DNA of 64,000 bases, taken from JAAZKA01 sp034926225. Lineage in GTDB: Bacteria > Bacillota > Clostridia > Oscillospirales > QAMX01. This document shows, piece after piece, positions 41,768-50,577 of this stretch. The stretch's first letter is position 1, and the number at the start of each line of letters is the position of its first letter. Under the pieces are notes generated by a model, which saw only the letters and a list, made by a program, of their open reading frames with translations, made no database searches and was not told the DNA's origin. A program made the translations under genes and the position numbers. The DNA lies in the NCBI GenBank assembly GCA_034926225.1, contig JAYFRF010000006.1, forward strand, positions 45,921 through 109,920, read 5' to 3'.

Positions 41768-42068
41768 AAAAGATTCCTCCAAAACATAAATAAGCACCTG
41801 TTTTTTCCACTTAACCAATCTATTATACCACATAGTAAAAGCGTTGTAAACGCCGAATATTCACAACCGTTCCCCCCATTCCCCACCGCTTTTATGTTAT
41901 TTTCGTTCATTTCCCCTTCTCTCCATCCATTCCCCTGCAAAAAGCACCCGTGCGGCGGCCGACGGAGATGCATCTCCCCCGCCTTTGTAAAATAGCTTGC
42001 ATTTTATTCCCCAGTATGGTATAATATACACAGACTGCATAAAACCGTTTTTTAGGAGCCATTCCACG

Positions 42069-43910
42069 ATGATAAACCGCTACCCCGTCCTGGACGAGGT
42101 CACACGCAGCGCCGATGCCCTCGCGCGCCTCGACCGCGCGGAGTTATCCCGGCTTTGCGCCGAAATCCGGGCTTTTTTGATTGAGAATATTGCGAAAACC
42201 GGCGGACACCTCGCGTCAAACCTCGGTATCGTCGAAATTTCCGTCGCGCTGGCGCTCGAGTTCGACCCTTATCGCGACCGCATCCTGTACGACGTCGGGC
42301 ACCAATGCTACGTGCACAAGCTGCTGACAGGCCGCCGCGAGGGGTTTGAAACGCTGCGCACGACAGGCGGTATGTCCGGCTTCCCGCGCCCCTGGGAAAG
42401 CACCGCCGACCCGTTCGTCGCGGGACACGCTTCAAACGCCCTGTCGGCCGCGGCGGGGCTCGCACGCGCACGCACCCTCGATCGCGCAGACCATCGCGTC
42501 GTCGCGGTCGTCGGCGACGGCGCGCTCACCGGCGGTATGACGATGGAAGCCTTAAACGATATTGGACGGGGCGAGGAGCCGCTCATCGTGATCCTCAACG
42601 ATAACGGGATGGCGATCTCCAAAAGCGTCGGCAGTATCGCAAACTACCTGAATCGCATCCGAACGCGCCCGTCGTACTACCGCTTCAAAACCTTCGTCGA
42701 GCGCAGCGTGAGCAAGCGCTTTGGCGGCTTCCTTAAGCGCTTAAAACGCCATGTCAAGACGCTGCTGCTGCCGGCTTCCATCATCGAAAGCCTGGGGTTT
42801 TCCTACCTCGGACCCGTCGACGGCCACGATATCGCAAAGCTGCGGGATATGATCTCTTTTGCGAAGCTCCTAAACCGCCCGGTCGTTATCCACTGCGTCA
42901 CGGTCAAAGGGCGCGGCGCGGAATACGCCGAGCAGGAGCCCGACCGCTACCACGGCGCGCCGGCGTTCGACGCTTTCTCGGGAGCCGTGCTGACGCCAAA
43001 ACGCGTCGGCTTCTCCGACGTGTTCGGCGAGACGATGTGCGCGCTGGCACGCGATAACAGGAAGCTCTGCGCGATCACCGCCGCGATGCCGACGGGCACG
43101 GGGCTTGCCGGATTTGCGCATGACTTCCCGGCGCGCTTCTTTGACGTCGGCATTGCCGAGCAGCATGCCGTCACAATGGCGGCGGGGCTTGCGAAGGGCG
43201 GGTACACACCGGTCTGCGCGATCTACTCGACGTTTTTGCAGCGCGCCTACGATCAGATTCTTCATGATGTATGCATCGACCCGGTGCATGTGGTCTTCGC
43301 GATCGACCGCGCGGGGTTGGTTCCCGGCGACGGCGAAACGCATCAGGGGCTGTTCGACGTGAGTTACCTCGCCGCTGCGCCGGGGATGACGGTATACGCG
43401 CCGTCAAACCTCGACGAGTTGTCCCTAACCCTGCGCCGCGCCATCCTTGCACACACCGGCCCCATCGCGGTACGCTATCCGCGCGGGAGCGAGGGTGAAT
43501 GCCGGTTCTGCGACGGTGCGGACGCCGCCGTGATCGCCGGGGAGGACGGGGGAACGCCGGACGCGACGATCGTGTGCTACGGCACACTCGCAAACGAAGC
43601 GCTCCTTGCCGCCGCAAGCCTTGCGTGCGAGGGAAAACGCGTGCGGGTGGTGAAGATACTGCGCATCCTCCCCATCCCGCCGCTCGCGGCCTACGCGGAC
43701 GCACCGATGGTGTTCGCGGAGGAAGCGGCGCGTACGGGGAGTATAGGCGAGCGAGTGCTGGCGAAGTTTGCGGAGGAAGGGATTTGCGTCCGCGCAAAAC
43801 GGCTCGACGCGGGGGAGCGGTTTCTGCCCTGCGGGGACTTAGGCTCTCTGCGGCGGATGTGCGGGTTGGACGCGGAAAGCATCGCGGACGCGGTGCGCGG
43901 ACTGCTATGA
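42069..43910 (+). CDS. dxs: 1-deoxy-D-xylulose-5-phosphate synthase
   Basis: 613 residues from the ATG after TTTAGGAGCC. TPP-binding GDGALTGGMTMEALN, the conserved GHASNALSAAAG, the EQHAVTMAAGLA catalytic-Glu region and FAIDRAGLVPGDGETHQG are present. Dxs condenses pyruvate and glyceraldehyde-3-phosphate in the MEP isoprenoid pathway. It heads the dxs-tlyA-nadK-argR cluster, a common Firmicutes order; ispA and xseAB, often upstream, are not here. The 300-base gap upstream carries a TATAAT-like box near 42020. Confidence 0.96.
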   Translation: MINRYPVLDEVTRSADALARLDRAELSRLCAEIRAFLIENIAKTGGHLASNLGIVEISVALALEFDPYRDRILYDVGHQCYVHKLLTGRREGFETLRTTGGMSGFPRPWESTADPFVAGHASNALSAAAGLARARTLDRADHRVVAVVGDGALTGGMTMEALNDIGRGEEPLIVILNDNGMAISKSVGSIANYLNRIRTRPSYYRFKTFVERSVSKRFGGFLKRLKRHVKTLLLPASIIESLGFSYLGPVDGHDIAKLRDMISFAKLLNRPVVIHCVTVKGRGAEYAEQEPDRYHGAPAFDAFSGAVLTPKRVGFSDVFGETMCALARDNRKLCAITAAMPTGTGLAGFAHDFPARFFDVGIAEQHAVTMAAGLAKGGYTPVCAIYSTFLQRAYDQILHDVCIDPVHVVFAIDRAGLVPGDGETHQGLFDVSYLAAAPGMTVYAPSNLDELSLTLRRAILAHTGPIAVRYPRGSEGECRFCDGADAAVIAGEDGGTPDATIVCYGTLANEALLAAASLACEGKRVRVVKILRILPIPPLAAYADAPMVFAEEAARTGSIGERVLAKFAEEGICVRAKRLDAGERFLPCGDLGSLRRMCGLDAESIADAVRGLL

Positions 43911-43926
43911 CGGGGGGATATAGCAC

Positions 43927-44706
43927 ATGGCGCGTTTAGACGCGGAACTGGTCGCACGGGGGCTTGTCTCGGGGCGCGACCGGGCGGCGGAGCTGATACG
44001 GGACGGTCGGGTCACGGTGAACGGTGTGACAGCGGCGAAGCCCGCGATGCCGGTCGGCGAGAGCGATGTGCTCTATGCGGCGGACGCGCCGTACGTCGGA
44101 CGCGGGGGCTTAAAGCTTGCGCATGCGCTGCGGGCGTTTTCGCTGGAGGTACGCGGACTTGTCGCGGTCGATCTGGGCGCAAGCACCGGGGGCTTTACGG
44201 ACTGTCTTTTGCAAAACGGCGCCGCACATGTGTATGCGATCGACGTAGGACACGGGCAGCTGGACCAGAAGCTTCTCGCGGACGCGCGTGTGACGTCCCT
44301 CGAGGGTGTGAACGCGCGGACGGTGACGCGGGCGACGATCGGGGGTGTGACGCCCGATCTCGCGGTCGCGGACTTAAGCTTTATTTCGCTCCGGGTCATT
44401 TTTCCGGTAATCGCGGGGCTGCTCGGCGAGCGGGGGTACGCGGTGGCGCTGATCAAACCGCAGTTTGAGGCAGGGCGCGCCGCAATCGGAAAAAACGGCG
44501 TGGTGCGCGACCGTGTGGAGCATGTACGGGTCCTGCGCGAGCTGGAGGAAGCGGCGCAGGCCGCGGGGCTTTGGGTACGCGGCATCTGCGTATCGCCGAT
44601 CCGCGGCGGAGAGGGCAATATAGAGTATCTCGCGCTGTATACAAAGGGCAAGAATTCCGGGATCCGGCAGGATTACGCCGCGGTAACGGGTACAAAACAA
44701 GGGTAA
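43927..44706 (+). CDS. tlyA: TlyA family rRNA (2'-O-) methyltransferase
   Basis: 259 residues: S4 RNA-binding domain (1-60, starting MARLDAELVARGLVSGRDRA) and an FtsJ/RrmJ-type SAM methyltransferase domain with DLGASTGGFTDCLLQNGA and LIKPQFEAGR. TlyA methylates 16S/23S rRNA ribose positions and has been called a hemolysin. GGGGGGATATAGCAC lies before the ATG. It is part of the dxs operon. Confidence 0.94.
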   Translation: MARLDAELVARGLVSGRDRAAELIRDGRVTVNGVTAAKPAMPVGESDVLYAADAPYVGRGGLKLAHALRAFSLEVRGLVAVDLGASTGGFTDCLLQNGAAHVYAIDVGHGQLDQKLLADARVTSLEGVNARTVTRATIGGVTPDLAVADLSFISLRVIFPVIAGLLGERGYAVALIKPQFEAGRAAIGKNGVVRDRVEHVRVLRELEEAAQAAGLWVRGICVSPIRGGEGNIEYLALYTKGKNSGIRQDYAAVTGTKQG

Positions 44707-44718
44707 TGGGGGACAACC

Positions 44719-45576
44719 GTGAGGCAGGAAAGACATCCGGCGATCCGCACGGCAGCGTTGTTTTATAACCGCCGCCGTCCGGAAGCGTTTGCGAAGACGC
44801 TGGACGCGGCACAGCTTTTGCATGAAGCGGGCGTATCGGTACGGATATACGCGCCGGATGAGCACGAGCTGCCGGGCTATATTACGCGCATGGGGCCCGC
44901 GGAGGCGCTAAACGACGCGCAGCTGGCGGTCGTCGTGGGCGGCGACGGTTCGATTTTGCGGGTAGCCGCGCATGCCGCGCTGCGATCGATACCGATTATA
45001 GGCGTGAATATGGGGCATTTAGGCTTCATGTCGGAGCTTGAGCCGGACGAGCTTGCAATGTTGCGGACCGTGCTTGCCGGGCGGTACACATTGGAGCGGC
45101 GGATGATGCTGCGGGTGCAGACGATCCGCGGCGGGGTGACGTATCCGCGGGGGCATGTATTAAACGACGCGGTGGTTGCGCGCGGCACGGTGGCGCGGAT
45201 TCTCGACCTGACGGTTGCGGCAGACGGCGCGGAGGTCGGCGCGTACCGTGCGGACGGGGTCATCGCGGCGACGCCGACGGGATCGACAGCGTATTCACTC
45301 GCGGCGGGCGGGCCGATCATCGAGCCGGCGGCGCGCAACATCATCATCACGCCGGTTTGCGCGCACGCGCTTTACGCACGTAGCTTTGTTTTGGCGCCGG
45401 CGCGTCGGGTATCAATCACGGCGGCGTCGGACGCGGTTCTGACGCTGGACGGGCGGGACGGGGTGATGATCTCGCCGGGGGAGACGGTAGTGGTCACGCG
45501 TTCCCCGTACACGACGGATTTGGTTCGAATAAAAAACCGCAGCGTATTTGACGTTTTACACACGAAGCTTTCATGA
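44719..45576 (+). CDS. nadK: NAD kinase
   Basis: 285 residues with VVGGDGSILRVA (catalytic GGDG), GVNMGHLGFMSEL, and TPTGSTAYSLAAGGPI, all NAD kinase hallmarks. It phosphorylates NAD to NADP. The start is a GTG 12 bases after tlyA (an ATG three codons earlier overlaps tlyA and is less likely). It belongs to the dxs-tlyA-nadK-argR operon. Confidence 0.94.
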   Translation: MRQERHPAIRTAALFYNRRRPEAFAKTLDAAQLLHEAGVSVRIYAPDEHELPGYITRMGPAEALNDAQLAVVVGGDGSILRVAAHAALRSIPIIGVNMGHLGFMSELEPDELAMLRTVLAGRYTLERRMMLRVQTIRGGVTYPRGHVLNDAVVARGTVARILDLTVAADGAEVGAYRADGVIAATPTGSTAYSLAAGGPIIEPAARNIIITPVCAHALYARSFVLAPARRVSITAASDAVLTLDGRDGVMISPGETVVVTRSPYTTDLVRIKNRSVFDVLHTKLS

Positions 45577-45591
45577 AAGGTGCGTATTCCG

Positions 45592-46044
45592 ATGAAATTT
45601 CAGCGACAGACGAAGATCCTCGAATTAATCGAGAAAGAGCCGCTCGAGACACAGGAGGAGCTTTCCGCGCGGCTTCGCGACGCGGGCTTTGACACGACGC
45701 AGGCGACGGTATCACGCGATATCAAGGAACTGCGCCTGATCAAGGTCATGACCGCCGACGGCACATACCGCTACGCGACAGCGGCGTCGGAGCAGGAGGG
45801 CGGGATGCAGACGCGCGTCCGGCGCATTTTCCGTGAAAGCGTCACGAGCGTCGCGGTCGCACAGAACATGGTCGTCATCAAGACGCTGCCGGGGCTCGCG
45901 AGCGCGGCGGCCTATGCGATCGACGCGATGCGGGAGCCGACGGTGATCGGAACGCTTGCCGGGGACGACACCGTGTTTTGCGTGATGCGTGACAACGAAG
46001 CCGCCGTCGAGTTCCGGGAGGACGCGCTCAAGCTCCTTGCGTAA
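45592..46044 (+). CDS. argR: Arginine repressor ArgR
   Basis: 150 residues. Winged-helix N-terminus (ILELIEKEPLETQEELSARL and the TQATVSRDIKELRLIKV recognition helix), and a C-terminal hexamerisation/arginine-binding domain with GTLAGDDTVFCV. The ATG has GAAAGG ahead of it; frame extension to 45580 has no ribosome site. ArgR controls arginine biosynthesis and catabolism and caps this operon. recN, which often follows, is absent. Confidence 0.95.
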   Translation: MKFQRQTKILELIEKEPLETQEELSARLRDAGFDTTQATVSRDIKELRLIKVMTADGTYRYATAASEQEGGMQTRVRRIFRESVTSVAVAQNMVVIKTLPGLASAAAYAIDAMREPTVIGTLAGDDTVFCVMRDNEAAVEFREDALKLLA

Positions 46045-46115
46045 CGCTATTTCCCCCCCCTTTGCCTTCGGATCGCCGCGCCCAACGCGGGTGCTTCCGC
46101 GGCGCTAAAAGACGA

Positions 46116-46155
46116 AAGGAGCCTCCCACAGCTTTGGTGGGAAGCTCCTTTTTTC
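46116..46155 (+). terminator. Terminator of the dxs-argR operon
   Basis: AAAGGAGCCTCCCACA pairs with TGGTGGGAAGCTCCTT, followed by TTTTT. The A-run on the other side lets it serve the convergent small gene too. Confidence 0.88.
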
Positions 46156-46171
46156 ATGCCTTATCCGACGG

Positions 46172-46603
46172 TTAGGCTTGCGGGTTCACTTCATGCATTG
46201 TTTGGGGGACGAATTCGGGAGAAGTGCATTCGGCGTCCGGTTCGGTGGAGCCGGGTTCGGCATCCGGTACGGCTTCTTCACCGGGTTCTTCCTTGCAGTC
46301 GCCTTCTTGGCATGGCGCGTCGGTTTTCGGTTCGTCGGCTTTCGGTTGGTCGTCGTAGTCCTCGCAGACACAGCAGTCTTCACCATCACCGTCGCGGTCG
46401 CTCATGTCACAGCAGAGCTTGATGGTGATGTCCTTCTTCTTTAAGAGAAAGTAGCCGGCAACCGCAACGGCGGCAACGGCGGCACAGGCCACGCCTACGG
46501 CGATGTACTTCTTCTTGTGCGAGGCTGCGGCGGGGACTGCCGCTTTGATGCAGGGGAGCTTGACTTGATTAAGGGCGTCGGCGAAATTTTTGGGTTTCAT
46601 CAT
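46172..46603 (-). CDS. Small membrane protein with acidic Cys-containing tail
   Basis: 143 residues from the first of two ATGs behind AAAGGAG. A TM helix (about 34-52, YIAVGVACAAVAAVAVAGYF) is preceded by a basic stretch and followed by a long Asp/Glu/Pro tail containing CCDMSDRDGDGEDCCVCEDY and several more cysteines. It could bind metal or disulfides outside the cell. The N-terminus (FADALNQVKLPCIKA) is not recognised. Function unknown. Confidence 0.6.
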   Translation of the reverse strand: MMKPKNFADALNQVKLPCIKAAVPAAASHKKKYIAVGVACAAVAAVAVAGYFLLKKKDITIKLCCDMSDRDGDGEDCCVCEDYDDQPKADEPKTDAPCQEGDCKEEPGEEAVPDAEPGSTEPDAECTSPEFVPQTMHEVNPQA

Positions 46604-46763
46604 TGGTACTCCTTTCACAAAGGCGTGACTTGTGGTTGTCGTAATTCCAGAATTCTTCATTTATGTTTATTATAGCGTTTTCGGGTGGTAAAGTCAATAC
46701 ACAAAGTGTTAACAGTGGCCGCGGTATAAGGAGACTGCCGTATGGGGAAAGCGTCCCCTCGGT

Positions 46764-47771
46764 TTACCAAACCCGGGCGGCGTCCCCCTGCGCGAAGAGG
46801 TCGGGGCAGCGCGGCAGCTTTTCCTTGAGCGGATTTGTCAGCCGGTCGAGCGCGGCGACGGCGTCGTCGGGCAGCGCAAACGACGCGGCGCGGGCATTGC
46901 GTTCCACCTGTAGGGCGTTGCGGCAGCCGACCATCGCGCTCGCGACGCCGTCGCGGGCAAGGGTCCAGGAGAGGGCGACGGTGGCGGCGTCGGTTCCGAG
47001 GGATGCGGCGATGTCGCCGATACCCCGCACGACGGCCATGGTTTCCTCCTCGAAGCCTTGTCCGCCGTGACGCGCCTGCGGATTTTTGGTCGCGTCGAAG
47101 TGGACGCTGCGGCGGCGCGGCTCGGGGATTTCCTCGACAGTCTTATACTTGCCGGTGAGGATACCCTGCATCAGCGGCATGTACGCGGTCACGCCGATTT
47201 TCTGCTCACGGCATGCGGGCAGGATCTCGTATTCGACGGCGCGGGTGATGAGGTTATAGGCAAGCTCGTCGGCGACGATGCGGATGCCGAGCGATTTTGC
47301 GATGGCAAGGGTCTCCACACCGAAGTTCGAGACGCCGAACGCGCGGAACATGCCCTTTTTGCGCAGTTCCTCCAGCGTCAGCAAATTATCGATCAGCAGC
47401 TCTTTATCCTTCGTTGGCCAATGGATCATTAAAATATCGATATAGTCGGTGCCGAGGCGCTTAAGGCCCGCGCCGATGAAGTCCTCCGCATGAGGGAGGT
47501 CCTCGCGCTTCATGATGGGCGTCTTGTCGCAGATAACGGCACGCCCGCGTTTGCCCCGCAGGGCGTGACCCAGGGCGCGTTCGCTCTCACCTGCGTTATA
47601 ACCGAAGGCGGTATCGAAGAAGTTCACGCCCATATCGAGCGCGGCATCCGCCAGACGGTCTACGTCATCCTGCGCTTGAGCGCCCCAGTAGCTGTCCTCT
47701 CCCCCGCCGAAGCTCCAACAGCCGACGCAAATGCGGCTGACCTCAATATCTCCCAAAAATGCGGTTTTCAT
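46764..47771 (-). CDS. Aldo/keto reductase
   Basis: 335 residues. The AKR tetrad is visible: the Asp in NFFDTAFGYNAGESE with its Tyr, Lys in CDKTPIMK, and His in MIHWPTKD. The C-terminal SWTLARDGVASAMVGCRNAL is the NADP-binding segment of this group (YajO/Tas-type). It reduces aldehydes or ketones; the substrate is unknown. It is transcribed alone and away from metK. Confidence 0.9.
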   Translation of the reverse strand: MKTAFLGDIEVSRICVGCWSFGGGEDSYWGAQAQDDVDRLADAALDMGVNFFDTAFGYNAGESERALGHALRGKRGRAVICDKTPIMKREDLPHAEDFIGAGLKRLGTDYIDILMIHWPTKDKELLIDNLLTLEELRKKGMFRAFGVSNFGVETLAIAKSLGIRIVADELAYNLITRAVEYEILPACREQKIGVTAYMPLMQGILTGKYKTVEEIPEPRRRSVHFDATKNPQARHGGQGFEEETMAVVRGIGDIAASLGTDAATVALSWTLARDGVASAMVGCRNALQVERNARAASFALPDDAVAALDRLTNPLKEKLPRCPDLFAQGDAARVW

Positions 47772-47910
47772 ACGCGGCCTTTGCCCCTTTCTTCCTTATA
47801 GGTTTAGTATACCACCCTCCTATCTGATTGTCAACGCGCCGCGACTCGTTTTTGCACATATTGTACCATTTTAGTGTCCCCGCTGTCTCTCAGATTCGGT
47901 CGAATATGTG

Positions 47911-47939
47911 TTGACATTCCCCTGTTTTTCGGGTATAAT
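47911..47939 (+). promoter_or_regulatory. metK promoter
   Basis: TTGACA (47911-47916), 17 bases, TATAAT (47934-47939), just upstream of the riboswitch. Confidence 0.85.
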
Positions 47940-47951
47940 CAATATTGCCAT

Positions 47952-48090
47952 AAAGAGTGCGTGAGAGACAAGCTCGTTGACCGCACAGCAACCTGGCCGT
48001 TTTATAAAAAGCGGAAAAGGTGCTAAAGCTTGACCGATGGGGAAATACCGGAAGTATGGACGCACCCATCACGAATGGGCGCGTTTTTTA
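47952..48090 (+). promoter_or_regulatory. SAM riboswitch (SAM-I clan)
   Basis: The aptamer core shows GAGAGACAAGCT, GACCGCACAGCAACCT, a variable hairpin (CCG/CGG) and AAGGTGCTAAAGCTTGACC. GCAACC and GGTGC(T)AA are the diagnostic SAM-I elements, and CAAGCT pairs with AGCTTG. A terminator (CGC-CCCAT/ATGGG-GCG then six T, 48061-48089) follows directly. It lies ahead of metK, so SAM should shut off metK. The type, S-box or SAM-I/IV variant, is not certain. Confidence 0.82.
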
Positions 48091-48137
48091 TATGCGGATT
48101 GCCCCGAAACGACTATTTATTTGAAAGGACCCTCCCT

Positions 48138-49313
48138 ATGAAACGTCTGTTTACCTCCGAATCCGTGACCGAGGGGCATCCCGATAAGGTTTGCGACCAG
48201 ATCGCCGACGGCGTGCTTGACGCGCTGCTTGCGCAGGACCCGCAGTCCCGCGTAGCCTGCGAGGTGGCCGCTGCGACGGGCATGATCCTCGTCATGGGCG
48301 AAATCTCCACGAACGCGTATGTCGATATCCCCGCCATCGTGCGCCGCACCATCCGCGGCATCGGCTACGACAACGCCGACTACGGTCTTGACTACCGCAC
48401 CTGCGCCGTGCTGACGGCGATCGACGAGCAGTCTCCGGATATCGCGCTGGGCGTCGATCAAGCGCTGGAATATAAGACGGCGGGGCACGACCCGGCCGAC
48501 CTCCTCGGCGCGGGCGATCAGGGCATGATGTTCGGCTACGCCTGCGACGACACGCCGGAGCTGTTTCCCGCACCCATCGCGTACGCCCATCGCCTTTCGC
48601 GTAAGCTCGCCGAGGTGCGCAAAAGCGGCGCCCTCCCCTACCTGCGTCCCGACGGAAAGACGCAGATCACCTTTGCCTACGACGACACGGGGTGTCCCGT
48701 GTATATCGATACGGTGGTCCTCTCAACACAGCACGCGCCGGACGTCGCCATGGATAAACTGCGCGCCGAGGTGCTGGAGACGGTCATCCACGCAGGCCTT
48801 CCGGTAAACCTGCTGCGTCCCGACACGAAATATTATATCAACCCCACCGGACGCTTCGTTCTGGGCGGCCCTGCTGCCGATACCGGGCTGACGGGCCGGA
48901 AGATCATCTGCGACACGTACGGCGGCATGGCGCGTCACGGTGGCGGCGCGTTTTCAGGGAAGGATCCGACGAAGGTGGACCGCTCGGCGGCGTATATGGC
49001 ACGGTTCACCGCAAAAAACGTCGTCGCGGCGGGACTCGCGCACCGCTGTGAGATCGGTGTGGCCTATGCCATCGGTGTCGCGAAGCCGGTTTCGATCTAC
49101 GCGGACACCTTCGGTACGGGCAGGCTTGCGGACACGCGCATCGCGGACATCGTGGCGGAGGCGTTCGATTTCCGGCCGGCGAAGATCCTCGAGCGCTTCG
49201 CCCTACGCCGTCCGCTGTACCAGCAAACCGCCGCCTACGGCCACTTCGGCCGCACGGACATCGACCTGCCCTGGGAACGCCTCGACGACGCGTTTATAAC
49301 GCAGAAGTTCTAA
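48138..49313 (+). CDS. metK: S-adenosylmethionine synthetase
   Basis: 391 residues from the ATG after GAAAGGACC. Signatures: SVTEGHPDKVCDQIAD, GAGDQGMMFGYA and GGGAFSGKDPTKVDRSAAYM. The enzyme makes SAM from methionine and ATP. It follows a SAM-sensing riboswitch. The next gene begins directly after its stop codon. Confidence 0.97.
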   Translation: MKRLFTSESVTEGHPDKVCDQIADGVLDALLAQDPQSRVACEVAAATGMILVMGEISTNAYVDIPAIVRRTIRGIGYDNADYGLDYRTCAVLTAIDEQSPDIALGVDQALEYKTAGHDPADLLGAGDQGMMFGYACDDTPELFPAPIAYAHRLSRKLAEVRKSGALPYLRPDGKTQITFAYDDTGCPVYIDTVVLSTQHAPDVAMDKLRAEVLETVIHAGLPVNLLRPDTKYYINPTGRFVLGGPAADTGLTGRKIICDTYGGMARHGGGAFSGKDPTKVDRSAAYMARFTAKNVVAAGLAHRCEIGVAYAIGVAKPVSIYADTFGTGRLADTRIADIVAEAFDFRPAKILERFALRRPLYQQTAAYGHFGRTDIDLPWERLDDAFITQKF

Positions 49314-50183
49314 ATGGTAACGAAAAAGCAATGGATCGCGAACGGATTGCTGCTGTTAACAGCGGCAATCTGGGGCTTTGCCTTCGTATCGCAAAAGGTA
49401 GGCGCGGAACATGTCGGTGCATTCACCTATAACGGTGTGCGTTTTACGCTGGGCGGCCTTGTGTTATGGCCGGTGATCGTCGTGCTGGACCGCAAATCGC
49501 CCCCGATGGCCGAGGTCCGGCGCCAGACGCTGCGTACCGGGCTTGTCGCCGGTCTGATACTCTGCACGGCGGCATCCCTCCAGCAGATCGGTGTCGCTTA
49601 TACAACAGCGGGCAAGGCGGGCTTTTTAACGGGTCTGTACGTGGTTTTAGTGCCGGTTTTCGGCTTTCTGTTCCTACGCCAGCGCGTGAAGGCCCCCGTC
49701 ATCGCCGGCATGCTGCTCGCGGCGGGCGGCATCTACCTTTTAAGCGTGACGGAAGCCTTCACCATCGGACGCGGCGACCTGCTCGTGCTGCTCGCCGCCG
49801 TCCTATGGGCGGTACATATCCTCTACATCGATCACTATGCCGACCGCATCCACGCGCTACGGATGTCGTCGATCCAGTTCCTCGTCACGGGGCTCCTAAG
49901 CCTCCTGATCGCCCTGATCACGGAGCCGTTCTCCGCCGCCGCGTTCCTGTCGGCTCTCCCTGCGATCCTCTACGGCGGACTTTTCTCCGTGGGCGTCGGC
50001 TATACACTGCAGGTGATCGCCCAGAAAAACGCCAAGCCCGCCCACGCTGCGATTCTCCTAAGCATGGAGTCCGTCTTCGGCGCCTTGGGCGGCGCGCTGC
50101 TCCTGCAAGAGCGCATGGGCGTGCGCGGGGCTGTCGGCTGCGCGCTGGTGTTCATAGCGATCCTTCTTTCGCAAAAACAATAA
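49314..50183 (+). CDS. EamA (DMT) family transporter
   Basis: 289 residues with ten predicted TM helices in two EamA repeats (FTYNGVRFTLGGLVLW in the first, VGYTLQVIAQKNAKPAHAAI in the second). The ATG touches the metK stop with no ribosome site of its own nearer than the metK end, so translation is coupled. DMT carriers move amino acids, nucleotide sugars or other metabolites; some relatives carry SAM. Position under a SAM riboswitch suggests methionine/SAM-linked transport, which is inference. Confidence 0.87.
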   Translation: MVTKKQWIANGLLLLTAAIWGFAFVSQKVGAEHVGAFTYNGVRFTLGGLVLWPVIVVLDRKSPPMAEVRRQTLRTGLVAGLILCTAASLQQIGVAYTTAGKAGFLTGLYVVLVPVFGFLFLRQRVKAPVIAGMLLAAGGIYLLSVTEAFTIGRGDLLVLLAAVLWAVHILYIDHYADRIHALRMSSIQFLVTGLLSLLIALITEPFSAAAFLSALPAILYGGLFSVGVGYTLQVIAQKNAKPAHAAILLSMESVFGALGGALLLQERMGVRGAVGCALVFIAILLSQKQ

Positions 50184-50193
50184 ATTCTGCTAA

Positions 50194-50549
50194 CTCATAC
50201 CTTGCAGGGGGCGCTTCCCGCCCCCCTGCACCCTCCGGGCTACTTTCTTTGCACCGGCAAAGAAAGTAACAAAGAAAGCCGTCTTAAGGGGACTAAAGTC
50301 CCCTTAAGTATCCCTCCGGGACGAGCGGCGACTTCGCGCCGCTTATACGAAATAGAGCAGCTGATTACCAAAAGCATCTTTGTGATGCGTAGCAGTAATC
50401 AGCTGCTCTTCTTCGTCTAAGAAACGCCCGCAGGCGTTTCTCCCCCGTCCCCAAAAGGTGCTTTCTTGTCCAGTATTCTTTCTGCCGCAGAAAGAATACT
50501 GGCGCGGGGTGGTCCGGAGGGGCCGAGAAGGCCCCTCCGGAAGGTAACA
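50194..50549. repeat. Nested-palindrome element, copy 3 (type II core)
   Basis: The left half matches copies 1 and 2 in order: GCAGGGGGCG hairpin, TACTTTCTTTGC/GCAAAGAAAGTA, CTTAAGGGGACT/AGTCCCCTTAAG and GCGGCG/CGCCGC. The central hairpin is different: AGAGCAGCTGATTAC/GTAATCAGCTGCTCT. The right half uses GAAACGCC/GGCGTTTC, CAGTATTCTTTCTGC/GCAGAAAGAATACTG and CCGGAGGGGCC/GGCCCCTCCGG. It lies between convergent EamA and Gfo/Idh genes. Confidence 0.85.
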
Positions 50550-50577
50550 GCCAGAAGAAAGTACCAGCCACAAGGGA

